Below are positions 1-7,431 of a DNA stretch of 64,000 nucleotides, piece by piece (within the stretch, counting starts at the first letter, position 1; each line of letters begins with the position of its first letter). This DNA comes from CAZYFH01 sp965197395. Its GTDB lineage: Bacteria; Acidobacteriota; Vicinamibacteria; Vicinamibacterales; UBA8438. Below the pieces are notes generated by a model. It saw nothing but the letters and a program-made list of their open reading frames with translations. It made no database searches and was not told the origin of the DNA. Location: positions 868,001 to 932,000 of the forward strand of contig CBDANB010000007.1 in the NCBI GenBank assembly GCA_965197395.1, read 5' to 3'. The position numbers and the translations under genes were made by a program.

Positions 1-639
1 ATGGCGGTCCAGCGGGTCGTAGCCGGACCAGCCATCCGTGTGCACCAGGCTGCCCGGCGCGATGGCCTCCTGCACGAACGCCGTCAGGCTCGGCCCGGAC
101 GCGTCGACGAGGCGCCGCAACCGAATGCGGCCCAGCCGGCCACGCGCGACTTCGACGGCAACTGCCACCAGCGCTTTGGTTTCGGTCTGCCGGCCCCGCC
201 GGCCCGGGTGCACGCCGCCGACGTAGGTTTCGTCCACTTCGACCCGACCCGTGAGGCAATCGCGGCCCGGGCGCACCATGGCCCGACGCAGCTTGTGGAG
301 CCAGGTCCACGCCGTCTTGTAGCTGCGCAGGCCCAACGTCCGCTGCAGCCCCAAGGCACTCACCCCAGTCTTCTGGTTCGTGACCCACCACATCGCCCGA
401 AACCACGTGGGCAGCGGGGTCCGCGTGTCCTGGAAGATGGTGCCCGCCGTCACCGAGGTCTGGTGGGCGCACGCTGCGCACTGCCACTAGCGCCGCCGCA
501 CGGGCCACGCCTTCGTCTCGCCACAGCGCGGGCACCGAAATCCCTCTGGCCACCGGAGCTGCTCCAGATACGCGCGACACGCCTCCTCGGTCGCGAATCG
601 CCGCTCGAACTCGGCGAGATCTCGCGGATAATCCTCCAC
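1..639 (-). pseudogene. IS1595-family transposase, partial, with in-frame amber stop
   Basis: Reading the reverse strand from a GTG at 639 gives an IS1595-type N-terminus: helical start, then a zinc ribbon with CPRCGE and CAAC, then TIFQDTRTPL. Further on comes the first DDE block, VEVDETYVGG, typical of this family. A TAG codon at 489-487 falls inside the zinc ribbon (VRRR-stop-WQCAAC), so the protein is cut after about 50 residues unless suppressed. The C-terminal catalytic residues lie beyond the window edge. The start is within about 15 bp of an inserted IS630, so the 5' end and promoter may be disrupted. A long forward-strand open frame over the same DNA is only the shadow of this gene. 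Confidence 0.8.
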
Positions 640-651
640 CGGGCCGTACGC

Positions 652-1841
652 TAGTGTCCTGTAACAGAAATAAGTAAACGGTTTATGGTGCCTCGACGTA
701 TTCCTCGCAGGAGGTGCACGTGAGAGGTCCTGCCCCGGTGACAGTGACCGTCAGTGACGACGAACGGCAACGGCTCGACTCGTGGGCCCACCGGTCGCGC
801 AGTGCCCCGCAGGTGGCGCGGCGCGCCCGCATCATTCTGGCGTGTGCCGCCGGCCGCTCGACGACGAGCATCGCCAAACGGTTCCACGTCTCGCGGACCA
901 CGGTGTGCAAGTGGCGCACACGCTTCGTGCGCGATCGCCTGGAGGGACTGATCGACGAACCGCGTCCGGGCACGCCTCGGCGGATTACCGATGCGCAGGT
1001 GGAGCAGGTGGTGATTGCAACCCTGGAAACCACGCCTCGCGGGGCGACGCAGTGGAGCACGCGCGATATGGCGAAGGCGACGGGCCTGAGTCACATGACC
1101 ATCCAGCGCATTTGGCAGGCGTTTGGATTGCAGCCGCATCGCAGCGAGACCTTCAAGCTGTCGCCAGACCCGCAGCTGGTCGAGAAGGTGCGCGATATCG
1201 TCGGGCTGTACGTGAATCCGCCGGACCATGCCCTTGTGCTCTGCGTGGACGAGAAATCGCAGATTCAGGCGTTGGATCGGACGGCCCCCCTGCTGCCGAT
1301 GCAACCCGGGCAGGCCGAGCGGCGCACGCATGATTATCGGCGGCACGGAACGACCTCGCTGTTTGCGGCCCTCGACGTCAAGACGGGCGAGGTGCTCGCC
1401 GAAATGCACCAGCGGCATCGCTCGATCGAGTTCCGCAGGTTCCTCGATGCGATCGACGCGCACGTCCCCGCCGACCTGGACGTGCACCTGATCGTCGACA
1501 ACTACGGGACGCACAAAACCGCGATCATTCAGCGCTGGTTGGCCAAGCGCCCGCGGGTCCACCTGCACTTCACACCGACCTATGGGTCCTGGATGAACCT
1601 GGTCGAACGTTGGTTCGCGGCGCTGACGACGAAGCAGCTTCGCCGCGGCGCCCACCGGAGCGTCGCGGCCCTCAAACGCGCGATCCAAGAGTTCATCGAG
1701 GTGACCAATGAGCAACCGACGCCGTTCGTCTGGACCAAGAGTGCCGACGACATCCTCGCGAGCATCGCCCGGTTTGCTCGGCGAACGCTGGCTGCACACC
1801 CAGCATGACAACTGTTCGCGAACCACTGTTACGGGACACTA
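652..1841 (+). mobile_element. IS630-family insertion sequence, complete
   Basis: The element is bounded by 16-bp terminal inverted repeats, TAGTGTCCTGTAACAG at 652 and the reverse complement of TAGTGTCCCGTAACAG ending at 1841 (one mismatch). The outermost TA on each side fits the TA target duplication expected for IS630/Tc1-mariner. It is about 1.19 kb with one transposase gene. It sits between the start of the broken IS1595 transposase and a truncated hydrolase fragment, so it probably landed in the 5' region of the IS1595 copy. Confidence 0.9.
720..1808 (+). CDS. IS630-family DDE transposase
   Basis: About 362 aa, the usual length. An N-terminal helix-turn-helix (ARIILACAAG, then SIAKRFHVSRTTVCKW) is followed by a second HTH/linker and a DDE domain. 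Visible catalytic blocks are VLCVDEKSQ (first D), HLIVDNYGTHK (second D) and MNLVERWFA (the glutamate). An AGGAG at 709-713 is well spaced for the GTG at 720; a GTG at 714 in the same frame is too close to it. The reading frame is intact and the terminal repeats are present, so the element could be active. It catalyses cut-and-paste transposition into TA sites. Confidence 0.92.
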   Translation: MRGPAPVTVTVSDDERQRLDSWAHRSRSAPQVARRARIILACAAGRSTTSIAKRFHVSRTTVCKWRTRFVRDRLEGLIDEPRPGTPRRITDAQVEQVVIATLETTPRGATQWSTRDMAKATGLSHMTIQRIWQAFGLQPHRSETFKLSPDPQLVEKVRDIVGLYVNPPDHALVLCVDEKSQIQALDRTAPLLPMQPGQAERRTHDYRRHGTTSLFAALDVKTGEVLAEMHQRHRSIEFRRFLDAIDAHVPADLDVHLIVDNYGTHKTAIIQRWLAKRPRVHLHFTPTYGSWMNLVERWFAALTTKQLRRGAHRSVAALKRAIQEFIEVTNEQPTPFVWTKSADDILASIARFARRTLAAHPA

Positions 1842-1876
1842 GATGTTGGGGGCGCCTGAGTCAAGTAAATAGCTAA

Positions 1877-2080
1877 CTCGAGGATTACGTGGAGGTCATC
1901 AGGGCCATCGGCGCGCAGCACTTCCTGGTTTCATCAGACCTGGGCCAGTACTTGAACCCGCTGCAAACTGACGGCCTGAAGGCGTTCATCACCGCGTTGC
2001 GCGAGCAAGGAATCAACGAAGGCGACATCGACATGATGGCGCGGCGAAACCCAGCGCACCTTCTCGGGCTCGATCCTTAA
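1877..2080 (+). pseudogene. C-terminal remnant of a DUF6282-like TIM-barrel hydrolase
   Basis: The fragment reads VSSDLGQYLNPL, then DGLKAFITALREQGI, then MARRNPAHLLGLDP and a stop. This matches the last barrel strand and C-terminal helix of metal-dependent amidohydrolase-like proteins of the DUF6282 type. A stop codon lies immediately upstream in frame (1874-1876) and no N-terminus is present, so only about 67 codons remain. The break lies against the IS1595/IS630 insertion zone. The family name rests on motif recall, so an unrelated TIM-barrel hydrolase is possible. Confidence 0.6.
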
Positions 2081-2157
2081 TGCCTCTCCAGCCCGGCACC
2101 ACCCTCGGCCCGTACGAGATCCAAACCCCGCTTGGCGCGGGCGGTATGGACATCTGA
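2080..2157 (+). pseudogene. N-terminal stub of a Ser/Thr protein kinase
   Basis: The ATG overlaps the stop of the preceding hydrolase fragment (TAATG). The 25 codons include LGPYEIQTPLGAGGM, the start of a bacterial Hanks-type kinase with the glycine-rich loop. The reading then changes to DI and a stop at 2155-2157, within the repeat that borders the IS110 copy. No continuation of the kinase (catalytic loop, DFG) was found on the far side of the IS, so the rest is lost. The one-base overlap suggests the hydrolase and kinase were once co-transcribed. Confidence 0.65.
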
Positions 2158-3509
2158 GTTGTTCAGTCAAGCAAAATCTTTGACGAGCGCGGACCCACGT
2201 CGGCGTAATGCGTCGAGGTAGATCGCTTCGTCGTACGGCCGACGGTCCTGCCAGCACCGGAAGAGAATCCGCATCCACTTGAAGGCGAGCGATCGCAGGG
2301 CGGCGTGGTGCGAGTTGCCGCGGCCGCGCTGCTGGTCGTAGTACCGACGGGCCCAGGTCGAGAAGCGAATCGATTGGTCCGCATACTCGTGAAACGTCTG
2401 CTTGAGGAATTTCGGGCACGCCAGGCGGTGATGCACCCAGCAGCTCTTTCCGCTGCGCTCGGTGACGGGGGCGATGCCGGCGTGGGTCTGCAGCTCGGTC
2501 GCGGCGGCCCAGCGGGTGCGGTCGGTGCCGAAGGCCGCCGTGAGGCGCGGGGCGCAGACCGGCCCGGCGCCGGGGAAACTCGCAAAGAGCGCCTGGTCCG
2601 GGTGCGTGGCGAAGACCGCGGCGATCTGCGTATCGAAGGCGTCAATGGCCTCGAGGAGGGGGCGGAGTTGGGCGGCGTAGCTCTGGACCGCGAGCGCGAG
2701 GGTGTCGACGATCGCCGGGTCGGTGGTCAGTGGCCGGGCGGTGGCGACCTGCTCAAGCCGACGGGCGATCACCGCGGCCTGGCGACAGTTGTGCTGCTGA
2801 TAGAACCGGCGCAGGGTGGCGGGGCGCGCCCGTTGGACGGCGGCGAGCGTCGGCCACTTCTGGAGAAAGTCGCAGCCTTGCCGCGAGTCGAGCGCGCCGA
2901 CCCAGTCAAGCGCCTGGGGGAAGTACTGCTTGAGCAGGCTGGTAAGCCGGTTGGTCAGGGCGACCCGGTGATTGACGAGCTTCCGGCGGTGTTCGCAGAG
3001 CAGTTGCAACCGGCGGGCCTCCACGGTGTCGGGCATCCACGCGCGGAGCTGGGCGCGATGGGAGCGCAGCAGATCCAACAGGAGCGCGGCGTCGGTCGGA
3101 TCGTCTTTGGCCCCGCTGGGGTGGAGGGCCTCCCGGTAGCGCGCTAACGCCTTGGGGTTGATCGGATAGAGGACCACGAACTCATACTGCAGCAGGGCGT
3201 GCACGACCGCGCCCTTGCGTTGTTCGATGGCAATCCCGACCGGGCGGCCCCCGAACCGCCGCCGCAGCTGCGCCACCCAGGCGTGCAGCGTGTCGGGCCG
3301 CTGTTCGAGCTCAATGTGTTCCAGCCGGCCGCCGGCGGCCGGCTGGATCGCGATCGCGTGCCGCTGATCGCCCCAGTCCAATCCGATGTAGGCCACCACG
3401 TCGTCGTCAGTCCGCATGCGCCTCCCTTCGGGGAACACGCACGTGGCCTTGGTCCTGCGCAAGCCCTATAGTAGAGTCCTGAGTGGTCACACTCGGACGA
3501 CATCTGAGT
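2149..3509 (-). mobile_element. IS110-family insertion sequence (candidate bounds)
   Basis: An 11-bp perfect direct repeat, GACATCTGAGT, occurs at 2149-2159 and 3499-3509 and brackets one DEDD transposase. IS110 elements lack terminal inverted repeats and share a short core with their target, so these repeats are the best visible boundary. The 3' non-coding end is very short (under 20 bp) and the 5' non-coding end is about 80 bp, as in the IS110 subgroup, where the long non-coding end precedes the gene. The left boundary is supported by the abrupt loss of kinase coding; the other side could extend further. Confidence 0.55.
2167..3417 (-). CDS. IS110-family DEDD transposase
   Basis: About 416 aa. 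The N-terminal RuvC-like DEDD domain shows YIGLDWGDQRH near residue 14, an acidic residue in GIAIEQRKG, and the DD pair in SGAKDDPTDAALL. The C-terminal Transposase_20 domain has FASFPGAGPV, LQTHAGIAPVTERSG and the conserved serine region. The ATG at 3417 is preceded by GGGAGG five bases upstream; a longer open frame to 3462 lacks such a site. IS110 recombinases insert site-specifically and are guided by a bridge RNA from the non-coding end. The frame is intact. Confidence 0.9.
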   Translation of the reverse strand: MRTDDDVVAYIGLDWGDQRHAIAIQPAAGGRLEHIELEQRPDTLHAWVAQLRRRFGGRPVGIAIEQRKGAVVHALLQYEFVVLYPINPKALARYREALHPSGAKDDPTDAALLLDLLRSHRAQLRAWMPDTVEARRLQLLCEHRRKLVNHRVALTNRLTSLLKQYFPQALDWVGALDSRQGCDFLQKWPTLAAVQRARPATLRRFYQQHNCRQAAVIARRLEQVATARPLTTDPAIVDTLALAVQSYAAQLRPLLEAIDAFDTQIAAVFATHPDQALFASFPGAGPVCAPRLTAAFGTDRTRWAAATELQTHAGIAPVTERSGKSCWVHHRLACPKFLKQTFHEYADQSIRFSTWARRYYDQQRGRGNSHHAALRSLAFKWMRILFRCWQDRRPYDEAIYLDALRRRGSALVKDFA

Positions 3510-4154
3510 ATGCGATGTCGGACCAAAGCGCCGTCTCCGCTCGAACGTCCATGCCAAACCGTTGCTGCGGTGGGCGAGGTTGATTCGTAGCGGAGGCGGT
3601 GCGCGTTTCCTTTCCGTGTTCATCCAGCCCAGTTAACGTACGCGCGCCGCTATGGAACCTGCCGCACCTGTGGAAATCCGCCAAGAGCGCGGATTCCCAC
3701 AAGGTGCTTGGAACGCTTCGCGTCCCACAGGTCCCACAGCGTTCATCATCATCCTCTCTCGTATCCGGTGAGTTCCAGATTCCAAGACAGCGGCCCTACT
3801 ATAGGGCGAGGTCTACACGAGAAAGAACTGAGACGAACGGCATGACTGACCCAAAAGTCCTAAGGTTCCTCACACAAATGTGTGCACGATTCAGCCCCCA
3901 GCAGGTCAGCCACGCCGTGGAAAGAGGCTGCGGATGTGTTCGTGCCCGCGAATCAGCGGTGAAGTCGTCTATCGCTCAGTCGACGGCCGCCTGCGCGGGC
4001 CCCGCTTTTGGTGGGGGGCCTGCTCGACGGCAGCCGGTCCCACCTCAAGGTGCTGAGGCGCTGGCATTTACAGGGCGACGAACCATGAACACTCGTGGAA
4101 CGCGGCCTGGACTTTCGCCGACGCGCGAACGAGCGGACCCCGGCACCAAGAGTA
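3510..4154. other. Gene-poor spacer between IS110 and IS200-type elements
   Basis: No convincing gene. A strong hairpin lies at 3664-3707 (arms 3664-3681 and 3689-3707, one bulge and one mismatch). GCCCTATAGTAG at 3463-3474 and its exact reverse complement at 3796-3807 form a long-range inverted pair spanning the IS110 5' flank. A smaller hairpin (CGACATC with GATGTCG) overlaps the IS110-side direct repeat at 3498-3520. An open frame starting at 3842 has no recognisable domain and runs into the IS200 hairpins. The stretch may be non-coding IS sequence or debris of earlier insertions. Confidence 0.4.
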
Positions 4155-4800
4155 AGTATCCCCCGGCAAAGCCGGGGGCTTTAGTTGTGAGCCGCTCAAA
4201 GCGGCTGACGTGACCGCTGCGCGGTCACTTGAGCCACCTGACGGTGGCGGCTCTAGTCCAACGGCAACTGATCCAGCCGCCGATCCTCTCGCTCCTGCTG
4301 CTGGATATAGTCCCGGATGATCCGTTCATCACGGCCCACCGTCGAGACAAAATACCCGCGCGCCCAGAAGTGCTGCCCCACGAAGTTCCGGGACCGCCCC
4401 GCAAACTCCCGAGCGATGTGGATCGCGCTCTTCCCCTTGAGATACCCGATCACCTGCGCCACCGAGTACTTCGGGGGGATCGACACCAACATGTGGACGT
4501 GGTCGGGCAGCAGATGCCCCTCCTCCACCTGGCTCTCGCGGTGCCGCGCCAGCTGCCGCAGCACCTCGCCCAGCTGCTGCCGGACGCCTCCATACATCGC
4601 TTTCTTCCGGTACTTCGGAATGAACACTACGTGATACTGGCAGTGCCATTTCGTATGATTGAGACTTCGGTACGTCGTCATGAGGACTCCTTCTCGTGAT
4701 GCTTGTGCGGCTCACGGGAAGGAGTTTCCTCACGCGACTCCCGGATACGTCAAACGCTGCTGGCCGCCCCGGCAAAGCCGGGGGGTCTCCCACGGCAACT
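4155..4800 (-). mobile_element. IS200/IS605-family element (tnpA only)
   Basis: One Y1 transposase gene is flanked by the same hairpin sequence, CCCCGGCAAAGCCGGGG, at about 4160-4178 and 4767-4783. Subterminal hairpins of this kind are what TnpA recognises in single-stranded DNA. Three more hairpins follow the gene at about 4190-4207, 4210-4228 and 4231-4253. No tnpB is present, so it is IS200-like. Exact cleavage sites cannot be set from one copy. Its right end abuts the stop codon of the next reverse-strand gene. Confidence 0.7.
4253..4681 (-). CDS. tnpA: IS200/IS605-family Y1 transposase TnpA
   Basis: 142 aa, the normal length. The N-terminus YRSLNHTKWHCQYHVVFIPK, the HUH metal-binding motif in LLPDHVHMLVSIPP, and the C-terminal catalytic tyrosine region (GYFVSTVG, then RDYIQQQE) are all visible. 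The enzyme cuts and rejoins single-stranded DNA at the hairpin ends. AGGAG lies eight bases before the ATG. The stop codon is immediately followed by the hairpin array at the 3' end of the element. The gene looks intact. Confidence 0.95.
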   Translation of the reverse strand: MTTYRSLNHTKWHCQYHVVFIPKYRKKAMYGGVRQQLGEVLRQLARHRESQVEEGHLLPDHVHMLVSIPPKYSVAQVIGYLKGKSAIHIAREFAGRSRNFVGQHFWARGYFVSTVGRDERIIRDYIQQQEREDRRLDQLPLD

Positions 4801-5215
4801 AGGGACGCGCGCGGAACCGGGACTCGACGCAACTACTGACGTCGATCAGGTCCCGGGTCTTCTCCAGCAGGACGAGAAAATCCTCATCGGCCTGGAGCAC
4901 ATCGGTGAAAGCGTCCCGTGTCTCGAGATCGAGGTGCTGTTCCGAAAAGCGGATCTGGTTGACGGGATCCGAGACGTTCTGAAACCCGGTCATCCACCGA
5001 CCGATCGTCACCGACATCTCGGCGGCGGGGTATTTCTTGCTGGCGACGTCGACCATGGCGTTGGCCAGGGCCGCGGCGGCATCGTCCTGGCCCGGCTCGA
5101 TATTGCAGACGCGGTAGAAAACGAAGGGGCGTTCGACTTGCACGCTGACTTCCGCAACAGGGATCGATGCCCCGGCGAGGCTGATCCACGCGACCACGGC
5201 GACGAGGGGCTTCAT
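4799..5215 (-). CDS. Small secreted protein of unknown function
   Basis: 138 aa. The N-terminus MKPLVAVVAWISLAGASIPV resembles a Sec signal peptide. The rest contains YRVCNIEPGQDDAAA and a segment with alternating hydrophobic residues followed by helices, loosely like small alpha/beta-barrel (ABM or NIPSNAP-like) folds, but no family is recognised. Two cysteines are visible in the mature part. The stop codon lies right at the edge of the IS200-type element, so the C-terminus may have been trimmed or altered by that insertion. The gene is divergent from the damaged permease gene. Confidence 0.5.
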   Translation of the reverse strand: MKPLVAVVAWISLAGASIPVAEVSVQVERPFVFYRVCNIEPGQDDAAAALANAMVDVASKKYPAAEMSVTIGRWMTGFQNVSDPVNQIRFSEQHLDLETRDAFTDVLQADEDFLVLLEKTRDLIDVSSCVESRFRARP

Positions 5216-5254
5216 GAGCGCAAGGATAACCGCACTCCGCGATCAGGGACGATA

Positions 5255-5794
5255 ATGCGTGTCGGCATGACCGACGTCCCGGTTCAGCTTCGCAGGATAC
5301 TCAGCCGGCGCGACGTGCTGGCCATCGCGTTCGGCGCGATGGTCGGCTGGGGCTGGGTCGTGCTGGCGGGCGAGATGATCCAGCGAGCCGGCGCCCTCGG
5401 CTCGATCCTGGCGTTCGGCGCCGGCGCCGTCATGGTCTGGCTGGTCGGGCTGACCGACGCCGGCTCCCTGGCGACCGTGGTGGCATATCTGCTGGTAGCA
5501 GTGTCCTTCCTCGTCATCCGTCGCCGGCATCCGGGTCTGCACCGGCCCTATCGAACGCCGGCGCCGACCCTCGTCGGATGGCTGGCCGTGGCGACCACTT
5601 CGTTCTTCATCCTGCTTTATATGCCGGGCAGTCCGTCGTCGCTGGTCTGGCCCCAAGAGTGGGCGATTGTTCTGCTCTGGGTCGTCGTAGGCGCGGCGTT
5701 CGCGTTCGGCATGCGTCGTCGCGTCGCTGCGCTGGGCCAGGCGCGGCAGGCACGGTTGATTCTGGGTGACTATGTGAAGCCACTGGGCTTGTAG
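5255..5794 (+). pseudogene. APC-family permease with large internal deletion
   Basis: The 179-residue product starts like an amino-acid/polyamine permease: LSRRDVLAIAFGAMVGWGWV, then a second membrane segment ending MVWLVGLT. At that point, where the family normally continues with TM3-TM9, the sequence switches to a C-terminal part: SLATVVAYLLVAVSFLVIRR, HPGLHRPYRTP and two further hydrophobic segments. Family members run about 430-500 aa, so roughly 250 residues were removed in frame. The reading frame is kept, but transport is unlikely with so few helices. It ends shortly before a terminator shared with the converging gene. Confidence 0.7.
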
Positions 5795-5852
5795 CAGGAT
5801 CGACGGCTCGCGGTCCCGGGGGGCACGACGCCGGGCCCCAGGAGACGCCACA

Positions 5853-5891
5853 CAAAAAAAGAAAGCCGACCCCGAGTGGTCGGGGTCGGCT
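5853..5891 (-). terminator. Rho-independent terminator
   Basis: On the reverse strand a GC-rich stem (AGCCGACCCCG pairing with CGGGGTCGGCT, positions 5864-5891) is followed by a T-rich run (5853-5863). It lies about 55 bp after the stop of the reverse-strand PDLQG-type gene and would end that transcript. The stem could also act weakly on the converging permease remnant. Confidence 0.85.
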
Positions 5892-5946
5892 GTGACGGCT
5901 CGTGCGGTCCCCCGGTGGGGACCGCCATACCCGCTGATCGGTCGCT

Positions 5947-6966
5947 CTACTGTTGTGAGCCCGCGGCGGCTTTCTCCTCGTCCGCCCGCGTGCCACCGAG
6001 GATGCCCGGCATCGAGTAGTTCCCCTCGTGGCAGGCGTACTCGAACAGCGGCGCGTCGGTGCGCCGCATCGGCAGCTCGACGGTCCACGGATCCGCCCAG
6101 GTGTTCAGATCGGTCACCGTGAAAGTGTATTGGAGCGTGTCGTCGTCGAGGCGCTGGAACCGCTCGACCAACGTCATGCTCTCTGTCGACTTCGTGCCCG
6201 GGGCCCCCGCCCCGCCGAGCGGGATCCACTCCCGCTGCTTGTTGAAGTTCGCGGTCTCGACGACCAGCGTGTCGCCCTCCCAGTGGCCACGCGAATCCCC
6301 GACCCAGAGGCGGATGGTCTGGTCGAGCATCGGACGACCATCGAGCGGAATGACGCGCGGCGTGTGCACCATCTCGGTGTAGACCACCACGTAGTCCTCG
6401 GTCTGAAAGAGCTGCATGTTCTGGTTGTAGGCGAGCGGCGTGATGGGCGGTCCGGCGTTGAATCCCACGATGCACCGGTCGGACGTGTTCCGATCCAGGT
6501 AGGTGTCCGCGGGATGATCTGCCAGATACGCCTGGCGCGCATCGGCCAGCCGCTGTCCCTCAGCGGTCAGCGCCGGCAGTCTTCCGTTCGGTGGATCGAT
6601 GATCAGCGACGTGCGTCGCGTCTCGATCGGTTTTGTCCCCTGGTCCATCCAGAAGTTGTTGTAGCCGCCGACGTTCCCGCCCGCCTCGGTCGTCCGGCGG
6701 TCCGCCTCGAACAAGCGGATCGCGCGGTCCACCGCCTCTTGCTCGGCACTCGCCGCTTCCTCCTCGGTCAGGAACTCCTGATCTCCGAGCTCCTCAGGTC
6801 GTTGGAGCGGTGTGATGGTGCGGAAATCCCAGATGCCCTGGAGGTCCGGTTGCCCCCACGGCAGGCGGGGCGCCGGGGCGTCAGTCGATTGGCCGGCCAC
6901 CGACACGGGCACGAGTGCCAGGGCCGCGATCACCATGCATGCCGCGGCAAGATGTCTATGACTCAT
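5947..6966 (-). CDS. Secreted PDLQG-type protein, unknown function (copy 1)
   Basis: 339 aa with a signal peptide (MSHRHLAAACMVIAALALV, cleavage near VAGQ). The mature part begins QPDLQGIWDFRTITPLQRPE, has a central RRTSLIIDPPNGRLP, then SDRCIVGFNAGPP, VVYTEMVHTPRVIPLDGRP, WVGDSRGHWEGDTLVVET, and ends near EYACHEGNYSMPGIL. The same ordered motifs appear in three other genes here (20194, 19386 and 50022), so this is a real paralogous family common in Acidobacteriota, but no biochemical role is known to me. It is monocistronic, with its own terminator. Repeat A lies directly upstream. Confidence 0.85.
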   Translation of the reverse strand: MSHRHLAAACMVIAALALVPVSVAGQSTDAPAPRLPWGQPDLQGIWDFRTITPLQRPEELGDQEFLTEEEAASAEQEAVDRAIRLFEADRRTTEAGGNVGGYNNFWMDQGTKPIETRRTSLIIDPPNGRLPALTAEGQRLADARQAYLADHPADTYLDRNTSDRCIVGFNAGPPITPLAYNQNMQLFQTEDYVVVYTEMVHTPRVIPLDGRPMLDQTIRLWVGDSRGHWEGDTLVVETANFNKQREWIPLGGAGAPGTKSTESMTLVERFQRLDDDTLQYTFTVTDLNTWADPWTVELPMRRTDAPLFEYACHEGNYSMPGILGGTRADEEKAAAGSQQ

Positions 6967-6984
6967 GTGGATCCTCCTCTGTAA

Positions 6985-7097
6985 CTAGACGGGGCTTCGC
7001 CCCGAACCCCACGCGGACGCTTCGTGGGGACCCCGAGAGCCCCACTCCGCGACCGCGAGGCGCGCTGTGCGCGCCTTGGTCGTGTGCCGACAGTCTA
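6985..7097 (-). repeat. Dispersed GC-rich repeat A, near-complete copy
   Basis: On the reverse strand it reads CACGACCAAGGCGCGCACAG, then GGGGCTCTCGGGGTCCCCACG, then GGGGCGAAGCCCCGTCTAG. It consists of a series of short palindromes. The same unit occurs at 8819, 46605-47143 (tandem), 49889 and as a fragment at 19358. Here it overlaps the truncated end of an ankyrin-protein remnant and lies in the upstream region of the PDLQG-type gene. Confidence 0.85.
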
Positions 7098-7346
7098 CAA
7101 GAAGTGCGACATCTGGTTCGTGCCGCACCGGATACTCATTTTGGACCCGAACGCCGGCTCCCGCAGCAGTGTCTGCACGCTCTCGGCGTCCAGGGCCTTG
7201 ATTGCCGCGATCAGGGGGAGGTCGCGCGCGCTGGCCGACAGGCCGGCGACGGAGAGCAGCAGCGCGAGCGCCGCGCCGCACAGGCGCCGAACATACAGAT
7301 GCACGATCGCGAATTGTACCAAAAGCGGATGGTGCAGGATCCGCAA
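7095..7346 (-). pseudogene. N-terminal stub of a secreted ankyrin-repeat protein
   Basis: The frame encodes a signal peptide (RRLCGAALALLLSVAGLSA) followed by DLPLIAAIKALDAESVQTLL. This is how the ankyrin proteins of this genome begin; compare DQPLIDAVKALDTQRIEALL at 40385. After one helix pair the sequence leaves the ankyrin pattern and stops at the edge of repeat A. Full-length relatives here are 485-530 aa, so about 85% of the gene is missing. The exact start codon is uncertain. Confidence 0.65.
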
Positions 7347-7392
7347 TCCGACGTACGATCGGAGGTCGTCGATCGAGCGGTCGACTCTCGCC

Positions 7393-7426
7393 TAACCCCA
7401 GAACCCCCACGTGAGTTCTGGGGTTA
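7393..7426. other. 11-bp perfect inverted repeat before the YkgJ-type gene
   Basis: TAACCCCAGAA at 7393-7403 pairs exactly with TTCTGGGGTTA at 7416-7426 around a loop containing CCCACGTGAG. There is no T-run on either side, so it is not a classical terminator. It sits six bases before the ATG at 7432, and no good ribosome-binding site is visible between, so it could affect translation. The loop CACGTGAG also occurs in the palindromic cluster at 45404-45540. Confidence 0.5.
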
Positions 7427-7431
7427 ACGTC

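Noticed and set aside
1..654. Open frame of 217 codons on the forward strand
   Set aside because: It is antisense to the IS1595 transposase, whose motifs (CPRCG, DETYVGG) are clear on the reverse strand; the forward product has no domain and GC-driven composition.
651..1826. Reverse-strand open frame of 391 codons over the IS630
   Set aside because: It lies opposite the IS630 transposase and between its terminal repeats; no motif, arginine/proline-rich shadow.
5243..6475. Long reverse-strand frame of 410 codons
   Set aside because: It covers the opposite strand of the permease remnant and another frame of the PDLQG-type gene, crossing a terminator; composition typical of a shadow.
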